Assembly: GCF_001425205.1 (NCBI RefSeq)
Contig: NZ_LMDW01000015.1
Coordinates: 124,001 to 188,000, forward strand
Direction of reading: 5' to 3'
DNA from: Variovorax sp. Root411
GTDB taxonomy: Bacteria > Pseudomonadota > Gammaproteobacteria > Burkholderiales > Burkholderiaceae_C
DNA length: 64,000 nucleotides
Each line of letters opens with the position of its first letter. The first letter of the stretch is position 1. The position numbers were made by a program, and so were the translations under genes. The notes beneath the pieces were generated by a model. The model saw nothing but the letters and a program-made list of their open reading frames with translations. It searched no databases and had not been told where the DNA came from. This document shows positions 29,235 through 40,582 of this stretch, in pieces.

Positions 29235-31352
29235 TCAGGCTTTCAGGTACTCGGCCTTGGTGCCGAGCCAGCGGTCGATGTGGCGCTGGGCCAGTTCGGG
29301 ATGCTTCTGCAGCATCACCGGGGCCAGTTCGCGCGCCCAGTCGAGCAGCAGCGTATCGGTCGTCAGGTCGGCGAAGCGCAGCAACGGGGCGCCCGACTGG
29401 CGTGCGCCCAGAAATTCGCCGGGCCCACGAATCTCGAGGTCGCGCCGCGCAATCTCGAAGCCGTCGCCGGTCTCGGCCATCGCCTTGAGCCGCGCGCGCG
29501 CCGCTTCGCCGACACGGCCGCTGTCGCCCGGCGCATAGAGCAGCACGCAGGCCGAGGCCGCCGCGCCGCGCCCCACGCGGCCGCGCAGTTGGTGCAGCTG
29601 CGAGAGGCCGAAGCGCTCGGCATGCTCGATCACCATCAGCGAGGCGTTGGGCACGTCGACGCCCACCTCGATCACGGTCGTGCTCACCAGCACCTGGATC
29701 TCGTTGGCGGTGAACGCGGCCATCACCGCCTGCTTCTCGGCCGTGGGCATGCGCGAATGCAACAGGCCGACCTGGATCGGTTCGCCGAGCGTGCCGGCCA
29801 GCTCGTCGCGTGTTTCGGTCGCGTTGCGCAAGTCGACCGCCTCGCTCTCTTCGATCAGCGGGCAGACCCAGTACACCTGTCGGCCCTGGGCGATCTGCGC
29901 ATGGATGCGGTCGATGACTTCGTCGCGCCGATGGTCGGCCACCAGCTTGGTGACGATGGGCGTGCGGCCCGGCGGCAGCTCGTCGAGCGTGGAGACGTCG
30001 AGGTCAGCGTAGTAGCTCATCGCCAGCGTGCGCGGGATGGGGGTAGCGCTCATCATCAGCAGATGCGGCTCCAGGTGTCCGACGGCCTTGCCGCGCAACG
30101 CAAGGCGCTGGGCCACGCCGAAGCGGTGCTGCTCGTCGATGATGGCCAGCGCGAGATTCTTGAAGCGCACCTTCTCGGAAATGACCGCGTGCGTTCCGAT
30201 GACCAGAGCGGCCTGGCCGCTCTCCACCGCCGCCGACATCTCATCGCGCTCCTTCTTCTTCTGGCTGCCCGTGAGCCAGGCCACGCGCAGGCCACGCGCA
30301 GCGAGCAGCGGATCGAGCCAGCCGACCAGCTTGCCGAAATGCTGGGCCGCGAGGATCTCGGTGGGCGCCATCAGCGCGCATTGAAAGCCCGCATCGATAC
30401 AGCGCGCAGCCGCGAGCGCGGCCACCACGGTCTTGCCCGATCCCACGTCGCCCTGCAGCAGCCGGTGCATCGGAATCTCGCGGCCCAGATCGCGCGTGAT
30501 CTCTTCGCCGACACGCCGCTGCGCGCCGGTCAGGCCGAAGGGCAGCACCGCGAGCAACTGCGCGTGCAGCGAAGTGGCGACCGGCTCGGCCGGCGCCGGC
30601 AACATCGGCGCACGCTGCGCCGCGCGCTCCAGCCGGGCCTGCAATTGCGACAGCTGCTGCGCGAGCAGTTCCTCGGCTTTGATGCGCTGCCAGGCCGGAT
30701 GGCTGTGGTCTTCGAGCGTGGCCATCGCCACGTCGGGCGTCGGGTAGTGCAGGAAGCTCAGCGCGGCACGCAGGTCCCACGCGCCGCGCAGGCCGATCTG
30801 CACCGGGATCGTCTCGTCGAGCACCGCGCGCGCCAGGCCCGAGCGCACCTCGCGCCGCAGCACTGGTTGCGCGAGCCCGGCCACGGTCGAGTAGACCGGC
30901 GTGAGCGCATTCGGCAAAGCGGTGCCGGCCGCCTTCACGGTCGGATGCATCATCTGCCGCCCCACGAAGCCGCCGCGCATCTCGCCGCGCACACGCACTC
31001 GCGCGCCGACCGCCAACTGCTTCTGCTGCGAGGGGTAGAAGTTGAAGAAGCGCAGCTGGCAGGTGTCGCTGCCGTCGTCGATGGTCGCCAGCAGCTGGCG
31101 GCGCGGTCGGTACACCACCTCGCATTCGGTGACCACGCCTTCGACCTGCGCCATGTCGCCGTCGCGCGTGTCGGCGAGCCGCACGATGCGCGTCTCGTCC
31201 TCGTAGCGCATCGGCAGGTAGAGCGCGAAGTCGATGTCGCGCACGAGGCCGAGCTTGCGCAGGGCGCGCTGCACCTGGCTCAGGCCCGAACCCGGCGCAG
31301 CGGGAGCGGCTGCGGTCTTTTCGGACGGTTCGGGCTGGGGCTTTGCGGGCAT
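29235..31352 (-). CDS. recG: ATP-dependent DNA helicase RecG
   Basis: A 705-aa helicase starting at 31352 (E. coli RecG has 693). It has an N-terminal OB/wedge domain (about 60-190), then SF2 motifs: Walker [15 protein letters not shown], Walker B as DEQHRFGV, and motif [17 protein letters not shown]. The C-terminal region has the TRG-like helicase part ([31 protein letters not shown]). RecG remodels stalled forks and branch-migrates Holliday junctions. It is divergent from queA with 81 bp between them. Confidence 0.97.
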   Translation of the reverse strand: MPAKPQPEPSEKTAAAPAAPGSGLSQVQRALRKLGLVRDIDFALYLPMRYEDETRIVRLADTRDGDMAQVEGVVTECEVVYRPRRQLLATIDDGSDTCQLRFFNFYPSQQKQLAVGARVRVRGEMRGGFVGRQMMHPTVKAAGTALPNALTPVYSTVAGLAQPVLRREVRSGLARAVLDETIPVQIGLRGAWDLRAALSFLHYPTPDVAMATLEDHSHPAWQRIKAEELLAQQLSQLQARLERAAQRAPMLPAPAEPVATSLHAQLLAVLPFGLTGAQRRVGEEITRDLGREIPMHRLLQGDVGSGKTVVAALAAARCIDAGFQCALMAPTEILAAQHFGKLVGWLDPLLAARGLRVAWLTGSQKKKERDEMSAAVESGQAALVIGTHAVISEKVRFKNLALAIIDEQHRFGVAQRLALRGKAVGHLEPHLLMMSATPIPRTLAMSYYADLDVSTLDELPPGRTPIVTKLVADHRRDEVIDRIHAQIAQGRQVYWVCPLIEESEAVDLRNATETRDELAGTLGEPIQVGLLHSRMPTAEKQAVMAAFTANEIQVLVSTTVIEVGVDVPNASLMVIEHAERFGLSQLHQLRGRVGRGAAASACVLLYAPGDSGRVGEAARARLKAMAETGDGFEIARRDLEIRGPGEFLGARQSGAPLLRFADLTTDTLLLDWARELAPVMLQKHPELAQRHIDRWLGTKAEYLKA

Positions 31353-31433
31353 GGGACAATTCTGCCCGGCTCCCGCCGAGTTTTTTTCTTTCCCACGCCT
31401 CCTTGGCACGGGCCCGTCCGGCCCTCAAGCACC

Positions 31434-33655
<2,222 letters not shown>

Positions 33656-33664
33656 GGCTTCTTC

Positions 33665-34030
33665 TTACTTCGGGGCCTGGATGGGCAACGGCGTGGCGTA
33701 GGGTTCGATACGCAGCGCCTCGTTCTTGAAAACCACGATCTGCCTGAGCGGCGCCTGCACCAGCGCGCCGCCCGAGTCCTTGTGCGAAGCGTACTGCCAC
33801 AGCGTGAGCTGGCCCTTGGCGGCCAGCTGCGCGGCCAGTCGCTCCACGGCGGGGCCGGAACCCGCGCCGAGCATCGCCGCGTCGGCGCCCACGATCACCT
33901 CGTCGCGCGACGAGACCACCTTGAAGAGCTGCACGGGCGCCGGCGCCTGTGCGCGCACGGAACGCACCGCCAGGGCAGCGGGAAGAAGCGCGAGCGCCAG
34001 GACGGCGCGGCGGGGAAAGGTGTTCGTCAT
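33665..34030 (-). CDS. Small exported protein of unknown function
   Basis: A 121-aa protein starting at 34030 (MTNTFPRRAVLALALLPAAL). It has a Tat- or Sec-like signal (RR followed by a hydrophobic core, cleavage near VRAQA) and a compact mature domain containing LFKVVSSRDEVIVGADAAML and LWQYASHKDSGGALVQAPLR. I do not recognise the family. It converges with tgt and is separated from it by nine bases. Periplasmic location is inferred from the signal only. Confidence 0.7.
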   Translation of the reverse strand: MTNTFPRRAVLALALLPAALAVRSVRAQAPAPVQLFKVVSSRDEVIVGADAAMLGAGSGPAVERLAAQLAAKGQLTLWQYASHKDSGGALVQAPLRQIVVFKNEALRIEPYATPLPIQAPK

Positions 34031-34166
34031 GGGGCAGGAGCGTAGCCACGCCGGCCGGCGCTGCCCATTCGCCGGAAGCCATACGCCGACCGGCAACCCC
34101 GGGCTCGCCGGGGGCCCGCTCATCCGCTACGCTTGCCTTCCGTTTCCACTGCTGTTGCCGCATTCC

Positions 34167-34943
34167 ATGACCAACGCATCTTCCCCCTACACCGCCCGCT
34201 ATCCGTCGCTGGCCGGGCGCACCGTGTTCATTTCCGGCGGCGCCAGTGGCATCGGCGAATCGCTGGTGCGGGCCTTCCACGCGCAGGGCGCGAAGGTCGG
34301 CTTCTGCGACCTCGACACCGCCGCCGGCAACGCGCTCGCGGCGCAGCTGCAGGGCGAGCACCCGGCGCTGTTCCAGGCCTGCGACGTGACCGACACGGCC
34401 GCGCTCAGCGCCACCATCGACGCGGTGCGCCAACGCTTCGGCCCGATCGCCGTGCTGCTGAACAACGCAGCCAACGACCGCCGCCACGAGATGGCCGACG
34501 TGACCAGCGAAGACTTCGACCGCCTCGTGGCCGTCAACTTCAAGCACCAGTTCTTTGCCGCGCAGGCAGTGGCGGACGACATGCGCGCGCTGGGCGGCGG
34601 CTCGATCGTCAACTTCGGCTCGATCAGCTGGATGATCAAGGGCAAGGGCTACCCGGTGTACCAGGCCTGCAAGGCGGCCGCACGCGGCCTCACGCGTTCG
34701 CTGGCGCGCGACCTGGGCAAGCAGAACATCCGCGTGAATTCGATCGTGCCGGGCTGGGTGATGACCGAGCGGCAGATCAAGCTGTGGGTGAAGCCTGAAT
34801 CGGGCGCGGAGATCGATGCGGCCCAGTGCCTGCCGGGCCGCGTGATGGCCGAGGACATCGCGGCGATGGCGCTCTTCCTGGCGGCCGACGATTCGCGCAT
34901 GTGCACCGCGCAGGACTACGTGGTGGACGCGGGCTGGACCTGA
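34167..34943 (+). CDS. Short-chain dehydrogenase/reductase
   Basis: A 258-aa classical SDR. The cofactor motif is FISGGASGIGES near residue 22, the acidic CDLD after beta-2 suggests NAD(H) preference, the structural motif is NNAAND near 96, and the catalytic pair is Y-x-x-x-K in YQACK near 167. Catalytic Ser is in NFGSISWM. Conserved VNSIVPGWVMTERQ follows. It resembles sugar or polyol dehydrogenases of the family. It stands alone on the plus strand, ending at the first copy of the convergent-gene repeat. Confidence 0.85.
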   Translation: MTNASSPYTARYPSLAGRTVFISGGASGIGESLVRAFHAQGAKVGFCDLDTAAGNALAAQLQGEHPALFQACDVTDTAALSATIDAVRQRFGPIAVLLNNAANDRRHEMADVTSEDFDRLVAVNFKHQFFAAQAVADDMRALGGGSIVNFGSISWMIKGKGYPVYQACKAAARGLTRSLARDLGKQNIRVNSIVPGWVMTERQIKLWVKPESGAEIDAAQCLPGRVMAEDIAAMALFLAADDSRMCTAQDYVVDAGWT

Positions 34944-34946
34944 AAT

Positions 34947-35047
34947 AGGCTCGCCCCCAGGCTACGCGCACTTCGTGTCGCGTGCGCCTTCCCCCTACCG
35001 GGGGCAACACCTGCGGCCCGGCGAAGCCGGTCCGCGGTGTTTCTGGA
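34947..35047 (+). repeat. Convergent-gene intergenic repeat, copy 1
   Basis: About 100 bp running AGGCTCGCCCCCAGGCT ... GGTGTTTCTGGA, the same element as 42336-42437 and 58129-58230 but in the opposite orientation. It begins 4 bp after the SDR stop and lies between that gene and the convergent DUF3597 gene. It contains nested inverted repeats, including CCCCCTACCGGGGG and an ACACC-GGTGT pair. Confidence 0.8.
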
Positions 35048-35075
35048 AAAAGAAAATTCCCGGGTCCCGATCTTC

Positions 35076-35453
35076 TTAGTCGCGCAGTTCGGCTGGCAGC
35101 GTGCCGCCATTGGCGGCGATGCGGGTCATCACCTGCTTGTGCAGGCCGATGTTCCATTCGGCCGAACCCGGCTCGCCATTGCTGTAGAGAATTTCGCTGG
35201 CCAGTTCCTTGCGCGCGGCGAGGCTGCTGTCCAGGCCCAGCAACTTGAGCAGGTCGACGATCGAGGTGCGCCAGTTCAAGCCGGCGGCACCAGGCATCGC
35301 GTCCAGGACGGCGGGCACGTCGCCCAGCGGGATCGCAGGCGGCGGTGCGGCAGCGGCCGGCGCGCCCGGTGCAGCCGCCGGCGGTGCGGCGACGACTTCA
35401 GCGGCGTTGGCCGACGGAAAAATCTTGGAAAAAATCTTGCCGAAAATGCTCAT
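35076..35453 (-). CDS. DUF3597 family protein
   Basis: A 125-aa protein: short N-terminal basic/amphipathic stretch MSIFGKIFSKIFPSANA, an Ala/Pro-rich linker, then the DUF3597 domain (AVLDAMPGAAGLNWRTSIVD, LLKLLGLDSSLAARKELASE, LYSNGEPGSAEWNIGLHKQV). The family is widespread in proteobacteria with a small helical fold reminiscent of LysM-associated or BON-adjacent proteins. Function is not established. It converges on the SDR. Confidence 0.9.
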   Translation of the reverse strand: MSIFGKIFSKIFPSANAAEVVAAPPAAAPGAPAAAAPPPAIPLGDVPAVLDAMPGAAGLNWRTSIVDLLKLLGLDSSLAARKELASEILYSNGEPGSAEWNIGLHKQVMTRIAANGGTLPAELRD

Positions 35454-35544
35454 GGGTGTACTCCGTCAATGTGAATGGGAAAACCCGCGGCACGGCGTTG
35501 CGTGCCGCAGCCTCGGGTTGTAGCACGCCCGTGCTGCGGTTCCG

Positions 35545-36660
35545 CTACGTGGCCGGCAGAACCGGGGCACCCGGCGTGACCGATTGCGCAGTGCCGGTCA
35601 CAGGTGTGTGCGACGACTGCGCCTGCGCGCCCGCCGAGGTGCCGCAGGCATGGCAGAACTTGGAGAACGCGCTCTTGCGTGTGCTGCAGTGGCCGCAGTG
35701 GTCGAACAGGCCGATGCCGCAGTGCGGACAGAAGTCGATCTCGTTGTTCTTCAGGTCGACCGGCCGTTCGCAGCCGGGGCATACGCTCTTGCCCAGGCGC
35801 GCCAGGGCGACGTCGTAGCTCAGCTCCTCGCGGCGCACCTGATCGGGCTGCTGCTCGGCAAGTTTCTGGCGCGCCAGGTAGCGGTTGAGCGCGATGATCG
35901 CGTAGCGACCCACCAGCACGGTGAGCAGGATGCCCACCACATAGCGCACGTAGCCGCCGTAGCTCGGCAGGTAGGGCACCAGCTCGACGAAGAAGGCAAA
36001 GAGCGCAAAGAAGATGAAGCCCCACACGAACGGCCACCAGGTGCTCTTGCGCTTCTTCACGAAGAGCCAGCCGGCCACGACCAGCAGCGGCAGCGTGAGC
36101 GCCAGCCGGTAGGCGAATACGCGCAGTTCGATGCGGCGGTACTCGGCGTCGAGCTTGATCTGCGCGTCGCGCTCCAGCACCGACAGCGCTGCGGAGGCGC
36201 GCTGCTCGGCCTGGCGTGCGTCGAGCGCGATCTTCTGCTGCGCGTTGACCTTGCGCTGCAGTTCGTCTTCCTTCTGCTTGAAGGCGTCGAGCGCCTTGGT
36301 GCGCGCAATGAGCTCGGTGTCCTGATCGGGCTGCGCGGTGGCGCGCCGCGTGGAGATCCAGTTGCCGAAGGTCTCGCGCGCATTGGCGCTGGCCTGCTGC
36401 GCGGCATTGAGCTGCAGCCGGATCTGCTCGAGGTCGCGCGCGGCCTGCTGCTCCGCGGTTTCCGAGGCCTTGATGGTGGCGCGCAGCGGCTCGGCCGCGG
36501 GCATGTCGATGAAGTCATCGATCCCGCGCACGCGCTCGACCTGCGGCAGGTCGCTCACGACGGTGCTGCCGAGCCCGATGAGGAAGCTCGCGAACACCAG
36601 TGCCACCAGCCAGAGGCCGCGGCGGAACCATTTTTCGGAAAGGCGCAAGGATTTGCTCAT
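35545..36660 (-). CDS. Membrane protein with coiled coil and C-terminal zinc ribbons
   Basis: A 371-aa protein starting at 36660. One transmembrane helix near residues 15-38, then a long Ala/Gln/Glu-rich coiled coil (about 65-185), then three or more membrane helices (about 195-285). Two zinc-ribbon pairs follow: CPGCERP, CPHCGIG, CGHC and CHACG. The zinc ribbons should be cytoplasmic. No named family is recognised. It heads toward the DUF3597 gene and follows the DUF2145 gene on the same strand, 20 bp apart, as part of a block of uncharacterised envelope proteins. Confidence 0.8.
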   Translation of the reverse strand: MSKSLRLSEKWFRRGLWLVALVFASFLIGLGSTVVSDLPQVERVRGIDDFIDMPAAEPLRATIKASETAEQQAARDLEQIRLQLNAAQQASANARETFGNWISTRRATAQPDQDTELIARTKALDAFKQKEDELQRKVNAQQKIALDARQAEQRASAALSVLERDAQIKLDAEYRRIELRVFAYRLALTLPLLVVAGWLFVKKRKSTWWPFVWGFIFFALFAFFVELVPYLPSYGGYVRYVVGILLTVLVGRYAIIALNRYLARQKLAEQQPDQVRREELSYDVALARLGKSVCPGCERPVDLKNNEIDFCPHCGIGLFDHCGHCSTRKSAFSKFCHACGTSAGAQAQSSHTPVTGTAQSVTPGAPVLPAT

Positions 36661-36680
36661 GTTGTTTTCTCCACGTTTTT

Positions 36681-37472
36681 TTATTGAAGCTTCAGTGTCA
36701 CCGGCGCCGCGCCGAGGCCGGCACGCGGCAACCATGCGAACACGGAATCGACCGTCACCGTCTCGATGCGGTCCGAGAACCGCTTGTCGTTCGGATGATC
36801 GTCGAAAGCCACGTTGGCCGAGCCCACGCGCCCGCCCAGCCGGGTGAGCGGGCCGAGCTTCAGCGTGGTCGGCTCGTAGCCCTTGAACTGCATCCATGCC
36901 TGCGCCTGCGCGCGGTTGCCGATGGTGGCGGGCTCCATGGCGGCGGCCAGCGTCTCGACCGCCCACTGGTTCGACTGCTGGTACTTCCGGCCCCAGGCAT
37001 AGCTCACGATGCTGTAGGGCGCGGTGTGCAGCCGCACGATGCGCGCGGGCGGCGCGTTCAGCGCGGCGATCAGCTGCGCCTGCACGGCCGGCGTGGGCAC
37101 GGCCCAGGCCGCCTCGTAGCGCCACAAGTCGTCGAGGAAGAACTCGCCGAGCCCCTGGCGGTAGACGGCGGCCACCGCGGTGCCGCACTGGTTGAGCTTG
37201 TGCACCACGCGCCACGGGCCGGCGTCGGTCTTGTAGGCGAAGCCCAGGTGCGAGTAGCGCAGGCCGTACTTGCTCAGGTCCTGCCCCGCGCGCGCCAGGA
37301 TCACGACGCGTGCGCCGCTGGCGTCGAGCGCCTGCGAGGTGCGCTCTGCCAGCTGCATGCCCTTGACGATCACTTCAGGCGTTGGCTTGGCCTGCTCGCA
37401 TGAGCGGCCGGCCTGCGCCTGCATCGGCAGCAAGACCGCAAGCCCGAGCAGCAGCGGCAGTGCCCGGTTCAC
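36681..37472 (-). CDS. DUF2145 family exported protein
   Basis: A 263-aa protein with GTG start at 37472, which overlaps the stop of the upstream gene (GTGA). Signal peptide NRALPLLLGLAVLLPMQAQA, then family motifs YSHLGFAYKTDAGPWRVVHK, LNQCGTAVAAVYRQGLGEFF and APYSIVSYAWGRKYQQSNQW. DUF2145 proteins are periplasmic with unknown function. The overlapping start implies coupled translation with the small exported protein before it. Confidence 0.85.
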   Translation of the reverse strand: MNRALPLLLGLAVLLPMQAQAGRSCEQAKPTPEVIVKGMQLAERTSQALDASGARVVILARAGQDLSKYGLRYSHLGFAYKTDAGPWRVVHKLNQCGTAVAAVYRQGLGEFFLDDLWRYEAAWAVPTPAVQAQLIAALNAPPARIVRLHTAPYSIVSYAWGRKYQQSNQWAVETLAAAMEPATIGNRAQAQAWMQFKGYEPTTLKLGPLTRLGGRVGSANVAFDDHPNDKRFSDRIETVTVDSVFAWLPRAGLGAAPVTLKLQ

Positions 37473-37927
37473 GACAACCTCTCGTTGTGGAGCAACGCGC
37501 GGCCGATGGCATTGGGCACGAAGGCCAGAACCTCGCCGGCAGCCGACAGCACGACGCCGGTGCCGATCACGCTGACAAGGACGCTGGTGCCCACGGCTTT
37601 CGACACGCCTTCGGCCGCGCGCCCCGCGACCTTGATGCTGGCGCGCGCGCCGTCCGAGGCGCGTTCGAGCAGGTACACCGTGCCGTCGGCCGAGGCTTCG
37701 ACCGCGATCACGGTGAGCGTCGAGCCGCCCACAGACAGCGCGGCGGGCAGCGCGACCGCGGTGGTGGCCGAGGCCCCCACCGCAGAGGCGGCGACCACCA
37801 CCGACGCCACGGGCATCAGCGAGAGGGCGACCGAGGCTTCGCTCTGCGCCTGGGCATGCAGGGGAACCGAGATGCCCGCGAAGGCGGTGCAGGCAGCGAC
37901 GAGAACGGCGGCAATCGACTTTTTCAT
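37469..37927 (-). CDS. Small exported protein coupled to DUF2145
   Basis: A 152-aa protein with a clear signal peptide (MKKSIAAVLVAACTAFAGIS, cleavage near LHAQA). The mature chain is very rich in Ala, Val and Ser, with hydrophobic stretches (LPAALSVGGSTLTVIAVEAS and GTSVLVSVIGTGVVLSAAG) that could be beta strands or membrane-inserting. I do not recognise it. Its 3' end overlaps the DUF2145 start by four bases, so the pair probably works together. Confidence 0.75.
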   Translation of the reverse strand: MKKSIAAVLVAACTAFAGISVPLHAQAQSEASVALSLMPVASVVVAASAVGASATTAVALPAALSVGGSTLTVIAVEASADGTVYLLERASDGARASIKVAGRAAEGVSKAVGTSVLVSVIGTGVVLSAAGEVLAFVPNAIGRALLHNERLS

Positions 37928-37954
37928 GATGGGCTTTCGTTGATCGGACGCGGG

Positions 37955-38461
37955 TTATTCGGCAGCAGAAGCAGCAGCTTCGGCACGGGCCATGCGGCGG
38001 CCCTGCAGGCGGGCTTCGGCCATGTCGGCTTCGTGGCGGTCGCGCAGCGTCTTGGCCAGCGTGAAGGCCGAGCTGATCAGGAACAGCCAGCTCACGCCCA
38101 GGAAGGCCTTGTAGGCCTCGTTGATCTCCATGCGCACGAGGCCCCAGCCGGTCAGGCCCATCGCGGTGAAGAAGCTGCCCCAGACGACCAGCTTCCACAT
38201 CGGCACGTCGCGCGCCGCACTCGCGCCGCGTTCGGCGGCCTGTTGGCTGTCGCGCACGAACTTGGCCAGCATGAAGGCGGTGCTCAGGCAGAACACGTAG
38301 CCCATCACCATGAACGCCCGGTCCAGCGCCTCGCCCGGCAGCCAGCTCAGGCCGGTGGCGCACAGGAAGACAGCGATCGCGAACGAAGCCCAGGCCTGGA
38401 ACTGCCAGGCCCGCGTGTCGCGCTGGATGGAAACGGTCTTGGTGGATGAGAGGGGTTGCAT
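37955..38461 (-). CDS. YiaA/YiaB-type inner membrane protein
   Basis: A 168-aa protein starting at 38461 with four predicted helices in two similar hairpins: AWASFAIAVFLCATGLSWLP with FMVMGYVFCLSTAFMLAKFV, then VVWGSFFTAMGLTGWGLVRM with AFLGVSWLFLISSAFTLAKT. Each hairpin ends in a K-x-x-R-D motif (AKFVRDSQ, AKTLRDRHE), the duplicated form of the YiaA/YiaB family. Function unknown. It is the first gene of the four-gene minus-strand block ending with the zinc-ribbon protein. Confidence 0.85.
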   Translation of the reverse strand: MQPLSSTKTVSIQRDTRAWQFQAWASFAIAVFLCATGLSWLPGEALDRAFMVMGYVFCLSTAFMLAKFVRDSQQAAERGASAARDVPMWKLVVWGSFFTAMGLTGWGLVRMEINEAYKAFLGVSWLFLISSAFTLAKTLRDRHEADMAEARLQGRRMARAEAAASAAE

Positions 38462-38557
38462 GTGTGCCTCGCGGCGTAGTGAAGGTGAGCGAATGATGGT
38501 TCGCTCCCGCACCGAAAGGCTTGAATGCTTGCACCAGTCGCGGTTTTCAGCGCCGCC

Positions 38558-38575
38558 GGTATTCGCAATCGATAC
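38558..38575. promoter_or_regulatory. GGTAT-GATAC element upstream of the YiaA-like gene
   Basis: GGTATTCGCAATCGATAC lies about 100 bp upstream of the YiaA-like start. It shares 14 of 18 positions with 41547-41564 in front of the XRE-type regulator, and both are followed by a near-identical TNCCGGCGCC. The dyad GTAT...ATAC suggests a dimeric regulator site. Confidence 0.4.
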
Positions 38576-38600
38576 TTTCCGGCGCCTTGCGCGCCGGAAA
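38576..38600 (-). terminator. Strong hairpin after the LplT-PlsC-like gene
   Basis: TTTCCGGCGC and GCGCCGGAAA form a perfect ten-base stem with a five-base loop, 13 bp downstream of the stop at 38613. There is no T-run after it on the minus strand, so intrinsic termination is uncertain. It could instead protect the 3' end. Confidence 0.5.
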
Positions 38601-38612
38601 GAGAGCCGCGCC

Positions 38613-40568
38613 TCAGGCGCCCAGCAGGGCGCTCACGCGCTGGCGCAGCGACTCGGGCTGCACGTCCACCGGCGGCACGGGGCCGCCGACGTTCAGGCCC
38701 ACGCGGCTGAAGAAGCCGCGGCGGAAAGGCTTGGCCATGGCTACGCGCTCGCCGCCGCGCAGCTCGATGCGGCTGAAGTACGAGCCCCAGAGATTGGTCA
38801 GCGCCATCGGGATCACCGGCGGCTCGATGCCTTCGGCGCGCGCGCTTTCCAGGATCTTCATCACGCCGCCCTTGAACGGCTGCAGCTCGCCGTCGCGGGT
38901 GATCGCGCCCTCGGGGAAGATCGCGAGCAGGTCGCCCTCGCGCAGCACGCCGAGCGCCTTGGCAAAGGCCGCTTCGTAGGCCGCGGGGTCTTCCTTCTGC
39001 GGCGCGATCGGGATGGCCTTGGCCAGCTTGAACAGCCAGCCCAGCACCGGCACCTTGAAGATGCGGTGGTCCATGATGAAGCGGATCGGCCGCGGGCTCG
39101 CCGCCATCAGCAGCACCGCGTCGATGAAGCTCACGTGGTTGCACACCAGCACCGCCGCGCCCTCGGTGGGAATGTGCGACTCGCCCTTGATGTCGAAGCG
39201 GTAGACGAAGCGCGACAGCACCCAGGCCACGAAGCGCAGCAGATACTCGGGCACCAGCATGAAGATGTAGAACGCCACCACCGCGTTGGCGATGCCGGTG
39301 AACAGGAAGATCTGCGGAATGGTGAAGCCCGCGCCCAGCAGCGCACCCGCGATGACCGAGCTGCCGATCATGAACAGCGCATTGAGGATGTTGTTCGCCG
39401 CGATGATCCGCGCGCGGTGCGTGGGCTGGCTGCGCAGCTGGATCAGCGCGTACATCGGCACGCTGTAGAGGCCCGCGAACAGCGACAGCAGCGCCAGGTC
39501 GGCCATCACGCGCCAGTGGGCGCCCTGGTGAACGAAGGCGCCGATGCCCATCTCCGGCACGGCCGGCAGCCCGCGCGACGCAAAGTACAGGTCGATGGCG
39601 AACACGCTCATGCCGATCGCGCCCAGCGGCACCAGGCCGATTTCCACCTGCCGCCGGCTCAGGGTCTCGCACAGCAGCGAGCCCACGCCAATGCCCACCG
39701 AGAACACCACCAGCAGCAGCGAGGCCACCTGCTCGTCGCCATGCAGCACTTCCTTCGCGAAGCTCGGGAATTGGCTCAGGAACACCGCGCCGAAGAACCA
39801 CATCCACGAGATGCCCAGCAGCGAACGGAACACCACCACGTTCTGGTTCGCCAGCTTGAGGTTGCGCCAGGTTTCGCTGATCGGGTTCCAGTTGATGACC
39901 AGCCCCGGGTCGGTGGCCGGTGCACGCGGAATGGCCTGCGCCACGCCCCGGCCGACCAGCGCCAGCAGCACGCAGCCCACGGCCACGCTCATGTGGCCGA
40001 TTTGCGGCACCGCCACCAGCAGCCCGCCCGCCACCTGCCCGAGCAGGATGGCGACGAAGGTGCCCATCTCGACCATGCCGTTGCCGCCCGTGAGCTCGCG
40101 CGCATCGAGCACCTGCGGCAGGTAGGCGAACTTGACCGGCCCGAACAGCGTGGAGTGCAGGCCCATGAGGAACACGCAGCCCAGCAGCACCACCGCGTCG
40201 GCCCGCACGAAACCCCAGGCCGCGAGCACCATGATCGCGATCTCGAGGTTCTTGACGAAGCGGATCATCTTCGTCTTGTCGAACTTGTCGGTGAGCTGGC
40301 CGGCCGTGGCCGAGAACAGCAGGAATGGCAGGATGAACAGCGCCCCGATCACCAGGCCCGCCATGGCCGGCGGCATCCAGCTCAGCTGCAGCTGGTAGGT
40401 CACCATGACGGTGAAGGCGAACTTGAAGAGGTTGTCGTTCGCCGCGCCCGCGAACTGGGTCCAGAAGAAAGGCGCGAAGCGCCGCTGCTTGAGGAGGGCG
40501 AACTGGTTGGCGTGGGCGTTCGCTTCGTGGGCCACGGGAATAGCGGCAGCAGCGGCGGGGGTTGTCAT
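38613..40568 (-). CDS. MFS lysophospholipid flippase-acyltransferase fusion (LplT-PlsC type)
   Basis: A 651-aa fusion. Residues about 25-440 form a 12-helix MFS carrier of the LplT kind (FWTQFAGAANDNLFKFAFTV, GLHSTLFGPVKFAYLPQVL). Residues about 455-651 form a PlsC acyltransferase with NHVSFIDAV (NHx4D) and LAIFPEGAITRDGEL. The arrangement matches flippase plus 2-acyl-glycerophospholipid acyltransferase, without the acyl-ACP synthetase part of full Aas fusions. It should recycle lysophospholipids at the inner membrane. ATG at 40568 has GAGGAG 8 nt upstream. An alternative ATG at 40586 would overlap the stop of the previous gene. Confidence 0.9.
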   Translation of the reverse strand: MTTPAAAAAIPVAHEANAHANQFALLKQRRFAPFFWTQFAGAANDNLFKFAFTVMVTYQLQLSWMPPAMAGLVIGALFILPFLLFSATAGQLTDKFDKTKMIRFVKNLEIAIMVLAAWGFVRADAVVLLGCVFLMGLHSTLFGPVKFAYLPQVLDARELTGGNGMVEMGTFVAILLGQVAGGLLVAVPQIGHMSVAVGCVLLALVGRGVAQAIPRAPATDPGLVINWNPISETWRNLKLANQNVVVFRSLLGISWMWFFGAVFLSQFPSFAKEVLHGDEQVASLLLVVFSVGIGVGSLLCETLSRRQVEIGLVPLGAIGMSVFAIDLYFASRGLPAVPEMGIGAFVHQGAHWRVMADLALLSLFAGLYSVPMYALIQLRSQPTHRARIIAANNILNALFMIGSSVIAGALLGAGFTIPQIFLFTGIANAVVAFYIFMLVPEYLLRFVAWVLSRFVYRFDIKGESHIPTEGAAVLVCNHVSFIDAVLLMAASPRPIRFIMDHRIFKVPVLGWLFKLAKAIPIAPQKEDPAAYEAAFAKALGVLREGDLLAIFPEGAITRDGELQPFKGGVMKILESARAEGIEPPVIPMALTNLWGSYFSRIELRGGERVAMAKPFRRGFFSRVGLNVGGPVPPVDVQPESLRQRVSALLGA

Positions 40569-40582
40569 TCGAAGAATTCTCC

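Noticed and set aside
28341-31433. Long plus-strand extension in front of queA
   Set aside because: Only the part from 31434 is QueA. The upstream 1000 codons are antisense to LysR and recG and have shadow composition.
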